A model generated the notes under the pieces. It was not told where the DNA came from and made no database searches. It worked only from the letters and a program-made list of their open reading frames with translations. Below are positions 1 through 8,034 of a DNA stretch of 8,786 nucleotides, in pieces. Origin of the DNA: JBFWIL01 sp050256015 (lineage in GTDB: Bacteria > Bacteroidota > Bacteroidia > Bacteroidales > Prolixibacteraceae). The DNA is taken from positions 1 through 8,786 of the forward strand of contig JBFWIL010000100.1 of NCBI GenBank assembly GCA_050256015.1. Direction: 5' to 3'. How positions within the stretch are numbered: the stretch's first letter is position 1; every line of letters begins with the position of its first letter. The translations under genes were made by a program, and so were the position numbers.

Positions 1-447
1 CATAATATCACCTTTCCTTTCATCGGTAAAAAAGCCCAGGGAAAGAGAAACCATCTTCCGGTAAATCCGGCTCCGGATATCGCGAACCACCCCGTTCCTG
101 ATCCCGATCATGGCATAACTGGCCAGATAGGTAAAACCCGTTTTAAGCAGTACCATCAGTATAATAAACAGACCTATATAGATAAGGGCGGTCGGTTTTC
201 CGAGGCTGTCCATCACCCAGGTAATGAAATATGCCAGCCGGTTGCCTATCGATTCCACCGTAAATTCAAAAGGATGAAGCTCCCGTACTTCCTGGGCCGT
301 CCCGAAAAGGATACCCAGCACAGGGCCCAGCAGGGTAAACGAAAAGGCACCAAAAATGGCAGCCAGCAGGTTAAACAGAAAATTAAGGGCAACCTTCCCC
401 TTGTAGGGAGGCAAAAATCTTCGCAGCAGTCTTATTAAATCTTTCAC
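1..447 (-). CDS. ABC exporter, MsbA-like transmembrane domain (N-terminal part, cut by window edge)
   Basis: The first 149 residues of a half-transporter that probably fuses a six-helix exporter domain to an ATPase; the protein runs off the left edge, so the ATPase is not seen. It likely moves a lipid, lipopolysaccharide precursor or drug out across the inner membrane. Visible: a basic N-terminus (KDLIRLLRRFLPPYKGK), a first membrane helix at about residues 19-49, a second at about 86-112, then the exporter coupling stretch RNGVVRDIRSRIYRKMVSLS (118-137) and FFTDERKGDIM (139-149), which is typical of MsbA/LmrA-type proteins. The start is a GTG at 447-445: an in-frame TAA lies two codons upstream, and the next in-frame ATG would remove the first helix. 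No Shine-Dalgarno is visible. It follows purB on the same strand after 58 bases with no terminator between, so co-transcription is likely. The substrate cannot be told from this part. Confidence 0.88.
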   Translation of the reverse strand, partial: MKDLIRLLRRFLPPYKGKVALNFLFNLLAAIFGAFSFTLLGPVLGILFGTAQEVRELHPFEFTVESIGNRLAYFITWVMDSLGKPTALIYIGLFIILMVLLKTGFTYLASYAMIGIRNGVVRDIRSRIYRKMVSLSLGFFTDERKGDIM

Positions 448-505
448 ACGTTATAAAAAATAAGAGCGTTAGCATACGGAAATACACAATTTACAGATAA
501 ACAGG

Positions 506-1861
506 CTAAAACACACCGGTGTAATTCCGCGGACTGATTTGTTTCAGCTCGGTCTTCAACTGCTCGCTCACATCCAGGCTGTCGATAAACCGGGCAATCA
601 GTTCGCGGTCAATAGGCTTATTAGTGCGTGTCAGCTGTTTTAAGGCCTCATAGGGATGCGGATAGGCTTCCCTACGCAGGATGGTCTGTATGGCCTCGGC
701 CACCACCGCCCAGTTTTTATCCAGATCGGCCTCGATGGCCGGCTTATTAATGATCAGCTTATCCAGGCCCTTCAGGGTAGACTGCATGGCAATGAGCGTA
801 TGTCCGAAGGGAACGCCAATATTACGGATCACTGTAGAATCGGTGAGGTCACGCTGCAGACGCGAAACGGGCAGTTTGGCAGAAAGATGTTCAAACAGGG
901 CGTTGGCCAGGCCAATGTTCCCTTCCGAATTCTCAAAATCGATAGGATTGACCTTATGCGGCATAGCCGAAGAACCGACTTCGCCTTCCCGGATCTTTTG
1001 CTTAAAGTAATCCATGGAGATGTAAGTCCACAGATCCCGGTCCAGATCCAGGATTACGTGGTTAATCCGCTTCAGCACATCGAACACGGCCGAATGATTG
1101 TCGTAATGGGTGATCTGAGTGGTATGCCGGGCCCTCACCAGTTGCAGCTGATCCTTCAAAAAACGGTCGGCAAAAGCCGGCCAGTCAATCTGCGGATAAG
1201 CTACCCTGTGGGCGTTGAAATTACCCGTAGCCCCCCCGAACTTGGCATCACAGGAAAGCGACCGGAGTTGTTCCAGCTGAATGCGGATCCGTTCGGCAAA
1301 AACCAGGATTTCCTTTCCCAGCTTGGTCGGAGAAGCAGGCTGCCCGTGGGTTCGGGCCAGCATGGGCACATCTTTCCATGCTCCGGCCAGACTTTCCAGT
1401 TTCCCGATCAGTTCCTCAAGGAGTGGATAATAGACATCGGCCAGGGCATCCTGAACAGAACGGGGCACAGCTGTATTGTTAATGTCCTGGGAAGTCAGTC
1501 CGAAATGGATAAACTCCTTGTACGGGGCCATGCCCAAACGGTCAAAAGCCTCTTTCAGGAAATACTCAACCGCCTTCACATCGTGATTGGTTGTTTTTTC
1601 AATTTCCTTAACCCGCTGTGCTTCTTCCGGTCCGAACTGTTCAACCAGCTCCCTGAGACTACAAAACAGCTGCGGGTCAACATCTGCAAGCTGTGGCAAA
1701 GGCAACCGGCAAAGAGCTATAAAATATTCCACCTCCACCAATACGCGGTAACGAATCAGTGCAAATTCGGAAAAATAACGGTCGAGTTTTCCGGTCTTTG
1801 ACCGGTAGCGGCCGTCTACAGGCGAAATGGCCGTAAGCATATTCAAATCCATGGTCATCAT
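506..1861 (-). CDS. purB: Adenylosuccinate lyase
   Basis: A cytoplasmic enzyme of the fumarase/aspartase superfamily that acts twice in purine synthesis: it splits SAICAR to AICAR and adenylosuccinate to AMP, releasing fumarate each time. The sequence follows E. coli PurB closely along its length (about 450 residues against 456). Landmarks are SPVDGRY (13-19), TNHDVKAVEYFLK (91-103), TSQDIN (123-128), RTHGQPASP (170-178) with the catalytic His172, and the mobile signature loop GSSAMPHKVNPIDFENSEGN (296-315) with catalytic Ser297/Ser298. The C-terminal part contains LPVSRLQRDLTDSTVIRNIG. The N-terminus has three candidate ATGs (1861, 1858, 1852); the one at 1852 gives MDLNMLTAISPVDGRY, which lines up best with E. 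coli, so the true protein may be 448 residues. The stop is TAG. A weak -7-like box (TACCTTTA, minus strand, 1882-1875) lies just upstream. purB diverges from the nfeD gene and precedes the ABC exporter. Confidence 0.98.
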   Translation of the reverse strand: MMTMDLNMLTAISPVDGRYRSKTGKLDRYFSEFALIRYRVLVEVEYFIALCRLPLPQLADVDPQLFCSLRELVEQFGPEEAQRVKEIEKTTNHDVKAVEYFLKEAFDRLGMAPYKEFIHFGLTSQDINNTAVPRSVQDALADVYYPLLEELIGKLESLAGAWKDVPMLARTHGQPASPTKLGKEILVFAERIRIQLEQLRSLSCDAKFGGATGNFNAHRVAYPQIDWPAFADRFLKDQLQLVRARHTTQITHYDNHSAVFDVLKRINHVILDLDRDLWTYISMDYFKQKIREGEVGSSAMPHKVNPIDFENSEGNIGLANALFEHLSAKLPVSRLQRDLTDSTVIRNIGVPFGHTLIAMQSTLKGLDKLIINKPAIEADLDKNWAVVAEAIQTILRREAYPHPYEALKQLTRTNKPIDRELIARFIDSLDVSEQLKTELKQISPRNYTGVF

Positions 1862-1964
1862 CAGTTTTCGGGGCTAAAGGTAATAAATATTTCCCGGTGT
1901 CAGGCAGTCTGGCCTTTCCCATATTCTCCTTCAGTGAATACGCTGTTTCTGCTTAAAAAATCAT

Positions 1965-1972
1965 TAACTTTG
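1965..1972 (+). promoter_or_regulatory. Bacteroidota -7 box for the nfeD transcript
   Basis: TAACTTTG is an exact match to the Bacteroidota -7 consensus TAnnTTTG. It points toward the nfeD gene and would give a 5' leader of about 70 bases. The -33 TTTG element is not clear; GTTTC at 1945-1949 is the nearest candidate. The same TTAACTTTG string recurs at 8712-8720. The promoter assignment is inferred from the match and position only. Confidence 0.6.
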
Positions 1973-2049
1973 ATCGTCCGGGAAGATACAAAACCAACGA
2001 TTGTGAAGCGGGTACGGACAGTTTGATAAAACCATAATAACAACAAACA

Positions 2050-3507
2050 ATGCAAGCTTTCAGACACATCATCGCAATTCTGTTAACCGTCATACTGCTT
2101 CCCCTGCTTATGCAGGCATCGGAACCGGACGGCACAACAGGGAAAGAAGCGGGAAAAACGGAGGAGAAAGCACGGGTATTTAAGCTGAACATCCGGAAAA
2201 ACATCAGCCCCGGCATGTGGAGGCAAACTCTTCAGGCATTCCGGCAAGCCGACAGTCTGAAAGCAGATCTTTTCCTGATTCACATGAATACTTACGGAGG
2301 CACTGTACCCGACGCAGATTCCATCCGCACAAGAATTCTGAACAGCTCCATTCCCGTTTATGTATTTATTGATAACAATGCAGCAAGCGCCGGGGCATTG
2401 ATCTCCATTGCCTGCGACAGCATTTACATGCGGCCCGGTTCATCGATCGGAGCGGCCACCGTGGTAAACCAAACCGGACAGCAGATGCCCGACAAATACC
2501 AGTCGTACATGCGCTCCATTATGCGGGCCACGGCCGAAGCACACGGGGGCGACACGGTGGTCCAGGCAGGCGACACCATTTTCCGCTGGTTCCGCGATCC
2601 CGCAATAGCCGAAGCCATGGTCGACGAAAGCATTTTTCTGCCGGGTATTATTGACACCGGCAAGGTGCTCACCCTCACTCCCGCGGAAGCCATGAAATAC
2701 GGATTTTGTGAAGGAACGGCCGAAAATATCCGGGAAGTGCTCTCCCGGGCCGGAGTAAACAAATACGAGCTGGTGGAATACCAGCCCTCCATCCTGGAAA
2801 GGATTATCGGCTTCCTGGTCAACCCGATGGTATCCGGACTGCTCATTATGGCCATTATCGGCGGACTGTATTTTGAGATGCAGACGCCGGGAATAGGGTT
2901 TCCGCTGATTATTGCCCTGCTGGCTGCAGTAAGCTATTTTGCCCCGCTGTACCTGGAGGGACTGGCAGCACATTGGGAAATATTGCTGTTCATCCTGGGA
3001 GTCGTCCTGATCGCCGTGGAACTTTTTGCTTTTCCCGGCTTTGGGATAGCCGGAATTTCGGGAATAGCACTTTGCTTTACCGGACTGGTACTGAGCCTGA
3101 TCAACAACGTAAACCTGGATTTCGAAGGCATTGATCCGGGGAAAATCACCAAAGCTTTAACCACGGTGGTGGTGGCACTGTTTGCCGGTTTTTTGCTGAG
3201 CCTGGCCCTGAGCCGCAAGCTGTTCACCACGCACAGGGGGGTGCTGAGTCATCTCCCGCTGACGGAAGTACAGGACAAGGCCCGGGGTTTCGTGGGGGTA
3301 GACCCCGGACTGTACTCCCTGGCCGGGAAAAACGGAAAAGCTTATACAGTGCTTCGCCCCTCGGGCAAAGTGCTGGTTGAAGGTAAAATCCATGATGCCG
3401 TTTCCGTTCAGGGCATGATAGAAAAAGGAGCACCCGTATCCGTTGTGCGGGTTGAAGCCACCCAGCTTTACGTAGAAAAATTGGCAGATCAACCGCCGGA
3501 AACCTGA
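2050..3507 (+). CDS. nfeD: NfeD-family membrane serine protease (ClpP class)
   Basis: A 485-residue full-length NfeD: a secreted ClpP-like protease domain joined to a membrane domain and a C-terminal OB-fold. Known relatives (archaeal PH1510) cut hydrophobic stretches of membrane partner proteins. Residues 1-23 form a signal peptide (IIAILLTVILLPLLMQA). The protease domain spans about 43-240: MNTYGGTV (79-86), then DNNAASAGALIS (108-119) with the nucleophile Ser113, and Lys149 (MPDKYQSYM), the only lysine in the following stretch and so the likely dyad partner. There are about five membrane helices (258-277, 282-300, 309-328, 331-353, 370-388). The NfeD C-terminal domain is at 405-478 (KAYTVLRPSGKVLVEGKIHD, then KGAPVSVVRVEATQLYV). 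A flotillin/SPFH gene, its usual neighbour, is absent downstream; a membrane methyltransferase follows after 51 bases on the same strand instead. The physiological substrate is unknown. Confidence 0.93.
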   Translation: MQAFRHIIAILLTVILLPLLMQASEPDGTTGKEAGKTEEKARVFKLNIRKNISPGMWRQTLQAFRQADSLKADLFLIHMNTYGGTVPDADSIRTRILNSSIPVYVFIDNNAASAGALISIACDSIYMRPGSSIGAATVVNQTGQQMPDKYQSYMRSIMRATAEAHGGDTVVQAGDTIFRWFRDPAIAEAMVDESIFLPGIIDTGKVLTLTPAEAMKYGFCEGTAENIREVLSRAGVNKYELVEYQPSILERIIGFLVNPMVSGLLIMAIIGGLYFEMQTPGIGFPLIIALLAAVSYFAPLYLEGLAAHWEILLFILGVVLIAVELFAFPGFGIAGISGIALCFTGLVLSLINNVNLDFEGIDPGKITKALTTVVVALFAGFLLSLALSRKLFTTHRGVLSHLPLTEVQDKARGFVGVDPGLYSLAGKNGKAYTVLRPSGKVLVEGKIHDAVSVQGMIEKGAPVSVVRVEATQLYVEKLADQPPET

Positions 3508-3558
3508 ATCATTGGAAAATTCGGGCAGGCAACGGTTATTAAGGAATAAATATGAAAA

Positions 3559-4146
3559 ATGATGATGATGATGCGGGCTGCGCTGATGCTGCTGGGATTT
3601 TTGCCGCTGATGGCAACAGTATTCATCGGCTATCAGCTGCTGCGAAACGGACAGGGCATCGTGGGAAGGCCCCCCGTGACGGCAGGATGGTTTTATTTCA
3701 CCAAGCTCTGTGCAGGGTTGATTTTTGTACTGCTTATGGCTGCCTGCCTGAATGCCGGCTTCTTTCTTTCCCTTCCCGTGCTGCTGCAAAAGGAAATTCC
3801 GGAGGTACAGCAGCTTGCAGCCGGTATTTTTCTGTTAGCCGGGAACCTCCTGCTACTGCCTGCCCTGCTGGAAATGGGCATCTTCACCCGCAGCGGACTT
3901 CCCACAACACCGCACGTTCTGTGTACGCAAGGGGTCTACCGCCTCAGCCGAAATCCGATGTACACCAGCTTTCTGTTCTTCTACCCGGCCTGCTTCCTGC
4001 TGGTGCCCAGCATACCCCTGCTCCTGCTGATGGCAGTCAACCTGCTTACCCATCACCGAATCATCATCCGGGAGGAACAATTTCTCTCAGACGCCTTTCC
4101 TGTACAGTATCTCTCCTATAAAAAGGAAGTGGCCCGATACCTGTAA
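3559..4146 (+). CDS. ICMT/PEMT-type membrane methyltransferase (isoprenylcysteine carboxyl methyltransferase-like)
   Basis: A 195-residue integral membrane protein of the phospholipid/isoprenylcysteine methyltransferase superfamily, which uses S-adenosylmethionine. The family signature lies in the last third: GVYRLSRNPMY (125-135), then a hydrophobic hairpin (136-163), HHRIIIREEQFL (165-176) and the tail F180, Y184, Y187, V191, RYL (193-195). In studied relatives the RNPMY and H...EE...Y..Y parts bind the cofactor and substrate. Membrane helices fall at about 6-26, 45-72, 84-106 and 134-163. The N-terminus is unusual: five ATG codons in a row (3559-3573), so the start is uncertain by up to four residues. 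An SD-like AAGGAA (3541-3546) is better spaced for the ATG at 3552, which is in another frame. The substrate cannot be named; bacterial members methylate lipids, small isoprenoid-like molecules or unknown targets. It is likely co-transcribed with nfeD. Confidence 0.85.
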   Translation: MMMMMRAALMLLGFLPLMATVFIGYQLLRNGQGIVGRPPVTAGWFYFTKLCAGLIFVLLMAACLNAGFFLSLPVLLQKEIPEVQQLAAGIFLLAGNLLLLPALLEMGIFTRSGLPTTPHVLCTQGVYRLSRNPMYTSFLFFYPACFLLVPSIPLLLLMAVNLLTHHRIIIREEQFLSDAFPVQYLSYKKEVARYL

Positions 4147-4220
4147 AGGGCATTATGATTTTTACTAATGTGGCTTTAATCCCCTATTTTTAACTCTCAG
4201 GGAAGAGACCCCCTGTCAAA

Positions 4221-6230
4221 TCAATCAACTGCTTTCCTCTGTTCAAACGTATCCAGTCCCTCGTCCAGGAATTTCACAAAATGATCCGGATTCAGATCGT
4301 ATGCTTTGGGCTCGGCCAGCAAATTTCCCTCATAATCAAGCAATACATAGTAAGGCTGGGCATTCACCCCGAAACGGGTAATCTGAAAATCGGCGTATTT
4401 TTTACCCAGGGTTTTTTTTAGCTTACCATCGTAAGCCGAAGTTACCCACTCGCTTTCAGGCAGGGAGGTTTTATCGTCCACATAAAGGGCTATAATTATA
4501 TAATCATTGCGCAGCCGTTTCAACACCTGCGGATCAGACCAGACCACGGCTTCCATTTCCCGGCAGTTTACACAACCGTGTCCGGTGAAATCAATGAATA
4601 CCGGCTTATGCAAAGCCTCCGCACATGCCATCCCCTGGTCGTAATCGAAATAACCTTCCAGTCCGTGAGGCAGATGAAGGAACTCATGGTACAGGGGTTC
4701 CTCACAAAGCTCATGGCTATGATCGCCGGAAACCGCTCCGCTTAAAGACCCCTGCAGACGAACTTCGTCGCGCACTATCTTGTGCATATCAAAGTCGTGT
4801 GTGGTCTGAGGCGGCAGGTAGCCAGAGAGAGCTTTCAGCGGAGCCCCGAACATGCCGGGAACCAGGTAAACCACAAAGGCAAAGGTAAAAACGGAAAGCA
4901 TCAGCCGCGGAATCGTAAGCACTTTTACCTCACTGTCGTGGGCGAATTTAAGTTTTCCCAGCAAATAAAAGCCCATAAGCGTAAAAATAACGATCCACAA
5001 GGCCAGGTATACTTCCCTGTCGAGCAGTCCCCAGTGGTAAGTCTGGTCGGCTATGCTCAAAAATTTCAATCCGAGTGCAAGTTCAATAAAGCCCAGGACC
5101 ACCTTAACCGAATTCAGCCAGCCACCTGAGCCGGGAAGGCCGTTCAGCCAGCCCGGGAAAAGGGCAAAAAGCGTAAAAGGAAAAGCGAAGGCCAGGGAGA
5201 ACCCTAACATGCCGGTTACGGGCTTCAGCATCTGTCCGCCTGCCGACTCCACCAGTATGGCCCCCACGATCGGTCCGGTACAGGAAAAAGAAACCAGCAC
5301 CAGGGTCAGTGCCATGAAAAAAATTCCCGGCAAACCGCCTTTATCAGCCTGCTTATCGGAACGGTTCACCATCCAGCCGGGTAAAACCAGTTCAAACATG
5401 CCAAAAAAGGAAAAAGCAAAAAGCATGAAAACCACAAAAAAGACCAGGTTGGGCAGCCAGTGCGTACTCAGCCAATTGGCAATGCCCGGCCCAAAAATCA
5501 CAGCCACCAGGGTCCCGATTACGGTGTAAATAGCTATAATGGACAGACCGTAAAAAAGCGCATTAACCCGCGAACGCATCTTGCTTTCGCCGCTGTGCAT
5601 GAAAAAGGAAACCGTCATCGGGATCATCGGGAACACACAGGGTGTAAAAATGGCAGCCAGTCCGGCCAGGAAGGAAAAGAAAAAAAACAACCAGGGCGTG
5701 CCGGCCGACCCCTCCCTGCCCCGGGAGGTAAGCAGAAGCTGTTCCTGATCACCGGCCATTCCGGCAGACGGTTTTTCCGCTCCGTTCAGATAAAATGCAA
5801 AATCAGCTTCTGCCGGCGGCAAACAGTTTGTATCGTCACAAACCATAAATTCCACATATCCCCTAAGCACAAGTGGATCGGTGGTTTTCAGCCGGATAGT
5901 CTGCACCAGTTCGGCTTCCCGGGAAAAATAACGCAGTCTCATCTGAAAAGTCTGATCAAATATTTCCGTAGGTTCGGGATGCTTCTGCAGTTCCCCAGCC
6001 GGTTCAAAACGGCTGCTGTCTTCGTAAACAATTGAAGTGGAAACCGGCCCGCCATCCGGAAGGCTTAGGTCATACAGATGCCAGTTTCCGGCAATGGCAG
6101 CTTTAAAAATAAGTTTCACCTCCGCACCGTTTTGCTCGGAACGGAAGGTCCACTTCACCGGTTCCCGGACCTGGCCAAAAGACTGAAATACAAAAGCAAA
6201 TAATCCTGCCAATACAACAAAATGCCTCAT
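4221..6230 (-). CDS. dsbD: Thiol:disulfide interchange protein DsbD
   Basis: Carries electrons from cytoplasmic thioredoxin across the inner membrane to keep periplasmic disulfide isomerases and cytochrome c maturation proteins reduced. The 669 residues hold all three DsbD modules. A signal peptide (1-20) precedes the periplasmic alpha domain (about 22-150) with the pair Cys131 and Cys136 (CDDTNC, one residue tighter than the CX5C of E. coli). The membrane beta domain (about 178-460, around eight helices) carries Cys198 in TPCVFPMIP and Cys317 in SFSCTGP, the two relay cysteines. The thioredoxin-like gamma domain (about 525-660) has FIDFTGHGCVNCRE, active-site Cys553 and Cys556, and the cis-proline stretch NAQPYYVL (623-630). 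Two more cysteines, Cys509 and Cys536, sit in the linker and gamma domain start. It converges with the methyltransferase gene; 74 bases separate them. Upstream is a leader of about 105 bases with its own promoter box. Confidence 0.96.
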   Translation of the reverse strand: MRHFVVLAGLFAFVFQSFGQVREPVKWTFRSEQNGAEVKLIFKAAIAGNWHLYDLSLPDGGPVSTSIVYEDSSRFEPAGELQKHPEPTEIFDQTFQMRLRYFSREAELVQTIRLKTTDPLVLRGYVEFMVCDDTNCLPPAEADFAFYLNGAEKPSAGMAGDQEQLLLTSRGREGSAGTPWLFFFFSFLAGLAAIFTPCVFPMIPMTVSFFMHSGESKMRSRVNALFYGLSIIAIYTVIGTLVAVIFGPGIANWLSTHWLPNLVFFVVFMLFAFSFFGMFELVLPGWMVNRSDKQADKGGLPGIFFMALTLVLVSFSCTGPIVGAILVESAGGQMLKPVTGMLGFSLAFAFPFTLFALFPGWLNGLPGSGGWLNSVKVVLGFIELALGLKFLSIADQTYHWGLLDREVYLALWIVIFTLMGFYLLGKLKFAHDSEVKVLTIPRLMLSVFTFAFVVYLVPGMFGAPLKALSGYLPPQTTHDFDMHKIVRDEVRLQGSLSGAVSGDHSHELCEEPLYHEFLHLPHGLEGYFDYDQGMACAEALHKPVFIDFTGHGCVNCREMEAVVWSDPQVLKRLRNDYIIIALYVDDKTSLPESEWVTSAYDGKLKKTLGKKYADFQITRFGVNAQPYYVLLDYEGNLLAEPKAYDLNPDHFVKFLDEGLDTFEQRKAVD

Positions 6231-6342
6231 CGGATACTGATTATTTAAGATTAATTATATTCCATCAATTCCCGGAGTTCTCAGCCCGGGTACTTCTCAC
6301 CCGTATCACCGGACAAAATTTCCGGGCCTCCGGCTATAATAA
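6231..6342 (-). other. Leader region of dsbD with two small GC-rich hairpins
   Basis: No gene is visible here. If transcription starts from the -7 box at 6350-6343, dsbD has a 5' leader of about 105 bases. It contains two short inverted repeats: CCGGA/TCCGG (6309-6313 with 6321-6325, 7-base loop) and CCCGG/CCGGG (6271-6275 with 6286-6290, 10-base loop). The stems are too short to claim a regulatory fold; a long structured leader is only a possibility. Confidence 0.3.
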
Positions 6343-6350
6343 CAAACTTA
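6343..6350 (-). promoter_or_regulatory. Bacteroidota -7 box for dsbD
   Basis: Read on the minus strand this is TAAGTTTG, an exact TAnnTTTG match between the rng terminator and dsbD. A TTTG that could serve as -33 element lies at 6378-6375, 24 bases upstream, slightly farther than usual. It gives dsbD a transcript of its own beyond the rng terminator. Confidence 0.5.
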
Positions 6351-6387
6351 GCCCAAAAGGTTTTCGAAAATTTACAAAAGATTGTTG

Positions 6388-6431
6388 TTAAAAATAGCAA
6401 ATCCCGGTAAGTTTACCGGGATTTGCTATTC
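6388..6431 (-). terminator. Intrinsic terminator of rng, overlapping its stop codon
   Basis: A perfect 18-bp inverted repeat: aatagcaaatcccggtaa at 6393-6410 and its reverse complement at 6413-6430, with only GT between. On the minus strand the stem ends in ATTTTTAAC, giving a T-run after the hairpin. The plus strand lacks a T-run after the stem, so it works for the minus strand. The last base of the rng TGA stop (6430) is the first base of the stem. It should stop rng transcripts before dsbD. Confidence 0.85.
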
Positions 6432-7980
6432 AAAGAACAATTTCTTCCATATCCTCATCGAAGAAATGATATTCCAGAAAACTGTGTGAATTAAGTCCTT
6501 CCACACAAATGCGTCTCCTGTGCTTCAAGGCCCATCTCATCCTCAGGGAACAAATTCCCTTATTCAGAAATGCAGCCACATAAGGATGAACTTTAATTGT
6601 CAGCTTTTTCTTGTTCAGCTCAACAAATATGTAGTTAACTTTTCTTTCCAGTTCATCCGTAAAAAGAATGCTCGGGGTAATCTTTCCGGTTCCGTGACAA
6701 GTGGGACACACTTCCGCTGTTTCCACATGTTCTTCAGGACGGACCCGCTGGCGGGTGATCTGCATCAGACAAAACTTACTCAAAGGCAAGATATTGTGCT
6801 TGGTGCGATCGGAAGCCATCACCTCCTTCATACGTTCATAAACCTTCTGTCGGTTTTCGGCACGGTGCATATCGATGAAATCGATCACAATAATACCGCC
6901 CATATCCCTTAACCGGAGTTGTCGTGCTATTTCTTCAGCTGCAGCCAGATTGACTTCCAGGGCATTGGTTTCCTGATCTACACCTGCCTTCGAACGGTTT
7001 CCGCTGTTCACATCGATCACATGAAAAGCTTCGGTGTGCTCAATAATCAGGTAAGCTCCGTTCTTAAAAGAAACGGTCTTCCCAAAGGTCGACTTCACCT
7101 GTTTGTCGACCCCGAAATGCTCGAAAATCGGTTGACCGCCGTTGTAATATTTGACAGTCTTCTTCTTTTCCGGAGCAATGGAAGAAATGTATTCTGCAAT
7201 TTCATCGGCAACCTCCGCATCATTAACAATGATGCTGTTGAAGCTCGGGTTATAAATATCTCTCAGCAGAGCTGTTGTCCGGTTCATCTCTCCGATAAGC
7301 AAAGCGGGGGCTGAAGCCCGCTTTAACTTCTGAAAAATAGTCTCGAAACGGCCAACCAGCCTTTTCAACTCCTGGTCCAGCCCGGCCACCATTTTTCCTT
7401 CGGAGACAGTCCGGATTATTACCCCGTATCGCTTCGGTTTAATACTCTGAATCAGCTTCTTAAGCCTCGCCTTTTCCTCCGGGGAATTGATTTTTTGGGA
7501 GACGCTCACCTTCTCGCTGAACGGCATTAAAACTAAATTTCTTCCTGCCAGAGACAGTTCGGAGGTCAGCCTTGGCCCTTTGGTCGATATGGGTTCCTTG
7601 GCTATCTGCACCAGGATCTGCTGACCCACTTTCAATACATCCGCAATCTTGCCCTCCTTGTTAATATCAGGGCCGGACGGGATTTTAGATAACGAAGAAA
7701 TACGGTTCTTTCTGGAACTTGCAATTTTCATGAACTTGGTCAAAGTCGAAAATTGCGGTCCCATGTCGAGATAATGCAAAAATGCATCCTTTTCATAACC
7801 AACGTCGACGAAAGCAGCATTCAAGCTCGGCATAATTTTTTTTACCCTGGCCAAATAAATATCGCCAACAGCAAATTTTGCTCCGCTTTTTTCCCTGGTC
7901 AGCTCTACTAAGCGTTTATCTTCCAATAAGGCAATAACAACTTCCGAGGGAGTGACATCAATAATCAGATCGCTACTCAC
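6430..7980 (-). CDS. rng: Ribonuclease G (RNase E/G family)
   Basis: A single-strand-specific endoribonuclease that matures rRNA 5' ends and starts mRNA decay; cytoplasmic. Its 516 residues match E. coli RNase G (489) end to end and lack the long C-terminal scaffold of RNase E. An RNase H-like start (SDLIIDVTPSEV) precedes the S1 domain (about 37-130, FVDVGYEKDAFLHYLD at 57-72), which carries a basic Ser/Lys-rich insertion at about 84-112. The 5'-sensor/RNase H region follows (TKGPRLTSELSLAGR, 133-147). The DNase I-like catalytic part has metal-binding Asp323 (FHVIDVNSGN) and Asp367 (GGIIVIDFIDM), and the Zn-link is CPTC (Cys425, Cys428). The start is GTG (7980-7978): an in-frame TAA lies three codons upstream, and the next Met (50) would break the S1 domain. 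A near-consensus -7 box (TTATTTTG, 8020-8013) sits upstream, so rng may be transcribed both from hup and on its own. Confidence 0.96.
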   Translation of the reverse strand: MSSDLIIDVTPSEVVIALLEDKRLVELTREKSGAKFAVGDIYLARVKKIMPSLNAAFVDVGYEKDAFLHYLDMGPQFSTLTKFMKIASSRKNRISSLSKIPSGPDINKEGKIADVLKVGQQILVQIAKEPISTKGPRLTSELSLAGRNLVLMPFSEKVSVSQKINSPEEKARLKKLIQSIKPKRYGVIIRTVSEGKMVAGLDQELKRLVGRFETIFQKLKRASAPALLIGEMNRTTALLRDIYNPSFNSIIVNDAEVADEIAEYISSIAPEKKKTVKYYNGGQPIFEHFGVDKQVKSTFGKTVSFKNGAYLIIEHTEAFHVIDVNSGNRSKAGVDQETNALEVNLAAAEEIARQLRLRDMGGIIVIDFIDMHRAENRQKVYERMKEVMASDRTKHNILPLSKFCLMQITRQRVRPEEHVETAEVCPTCHGTGKITPSILFTDELERKVNYIFVELNKKKLTIKVHPYVAAFLNKGICSLRMRWALKHRRRICVEGLNSHSFLEYHFFDEDMEEIVL

Positions 7981-8034
7981 AACGTTTTATTAAATGATAA
8001 TTTTCTCGGCGCCAAAATAAGACATTTAAAACAG

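Noticed and set aside
656..1801. A 381-codon open frame on the plus strand, antisense to purB.
   Set aside because: It lies entirely within purB, whose identity is certain; the translated product shows no recognisable domain and its length reflects the composition of the opposite strand.
3157..3789. A 210-codon minus-strand frame across the nfeD end and the methyltransferase start.
   Set aside because: It overlaps two well-supported genes, and its protein is low-complexity, rich in His, Gln and Ser, with no family features.
3552..4121. A 189-codon plus-strand frame starting MKNDDDD, overlapping the methyltransferase.
   Set aside because: The alternative frame carries the full membrane methyltransferase signature; this one shows no domain. 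Only its start codon is of interest, as noted in the findings.
4198..4215. Short hairpin CAGGG/CCCTG between the convergent methyltransferase and dsbD genes as a shared terminator.
   Set aside because: Only 5 bp of stem and no T-run on either strand, so termination here is not supported by the sequence.
6235..6310. A faint likeness of the dsbD leader to a TPP riboswitch (GGGTGAG, then GCTGAGAAC, then GGAATATAAT on the minus strand).
   Set aside because: The conserved ACCTGAT and the closing GCGTAGGGA parts are missing, the spacing is wrong, and dsbD has no thiamine link.
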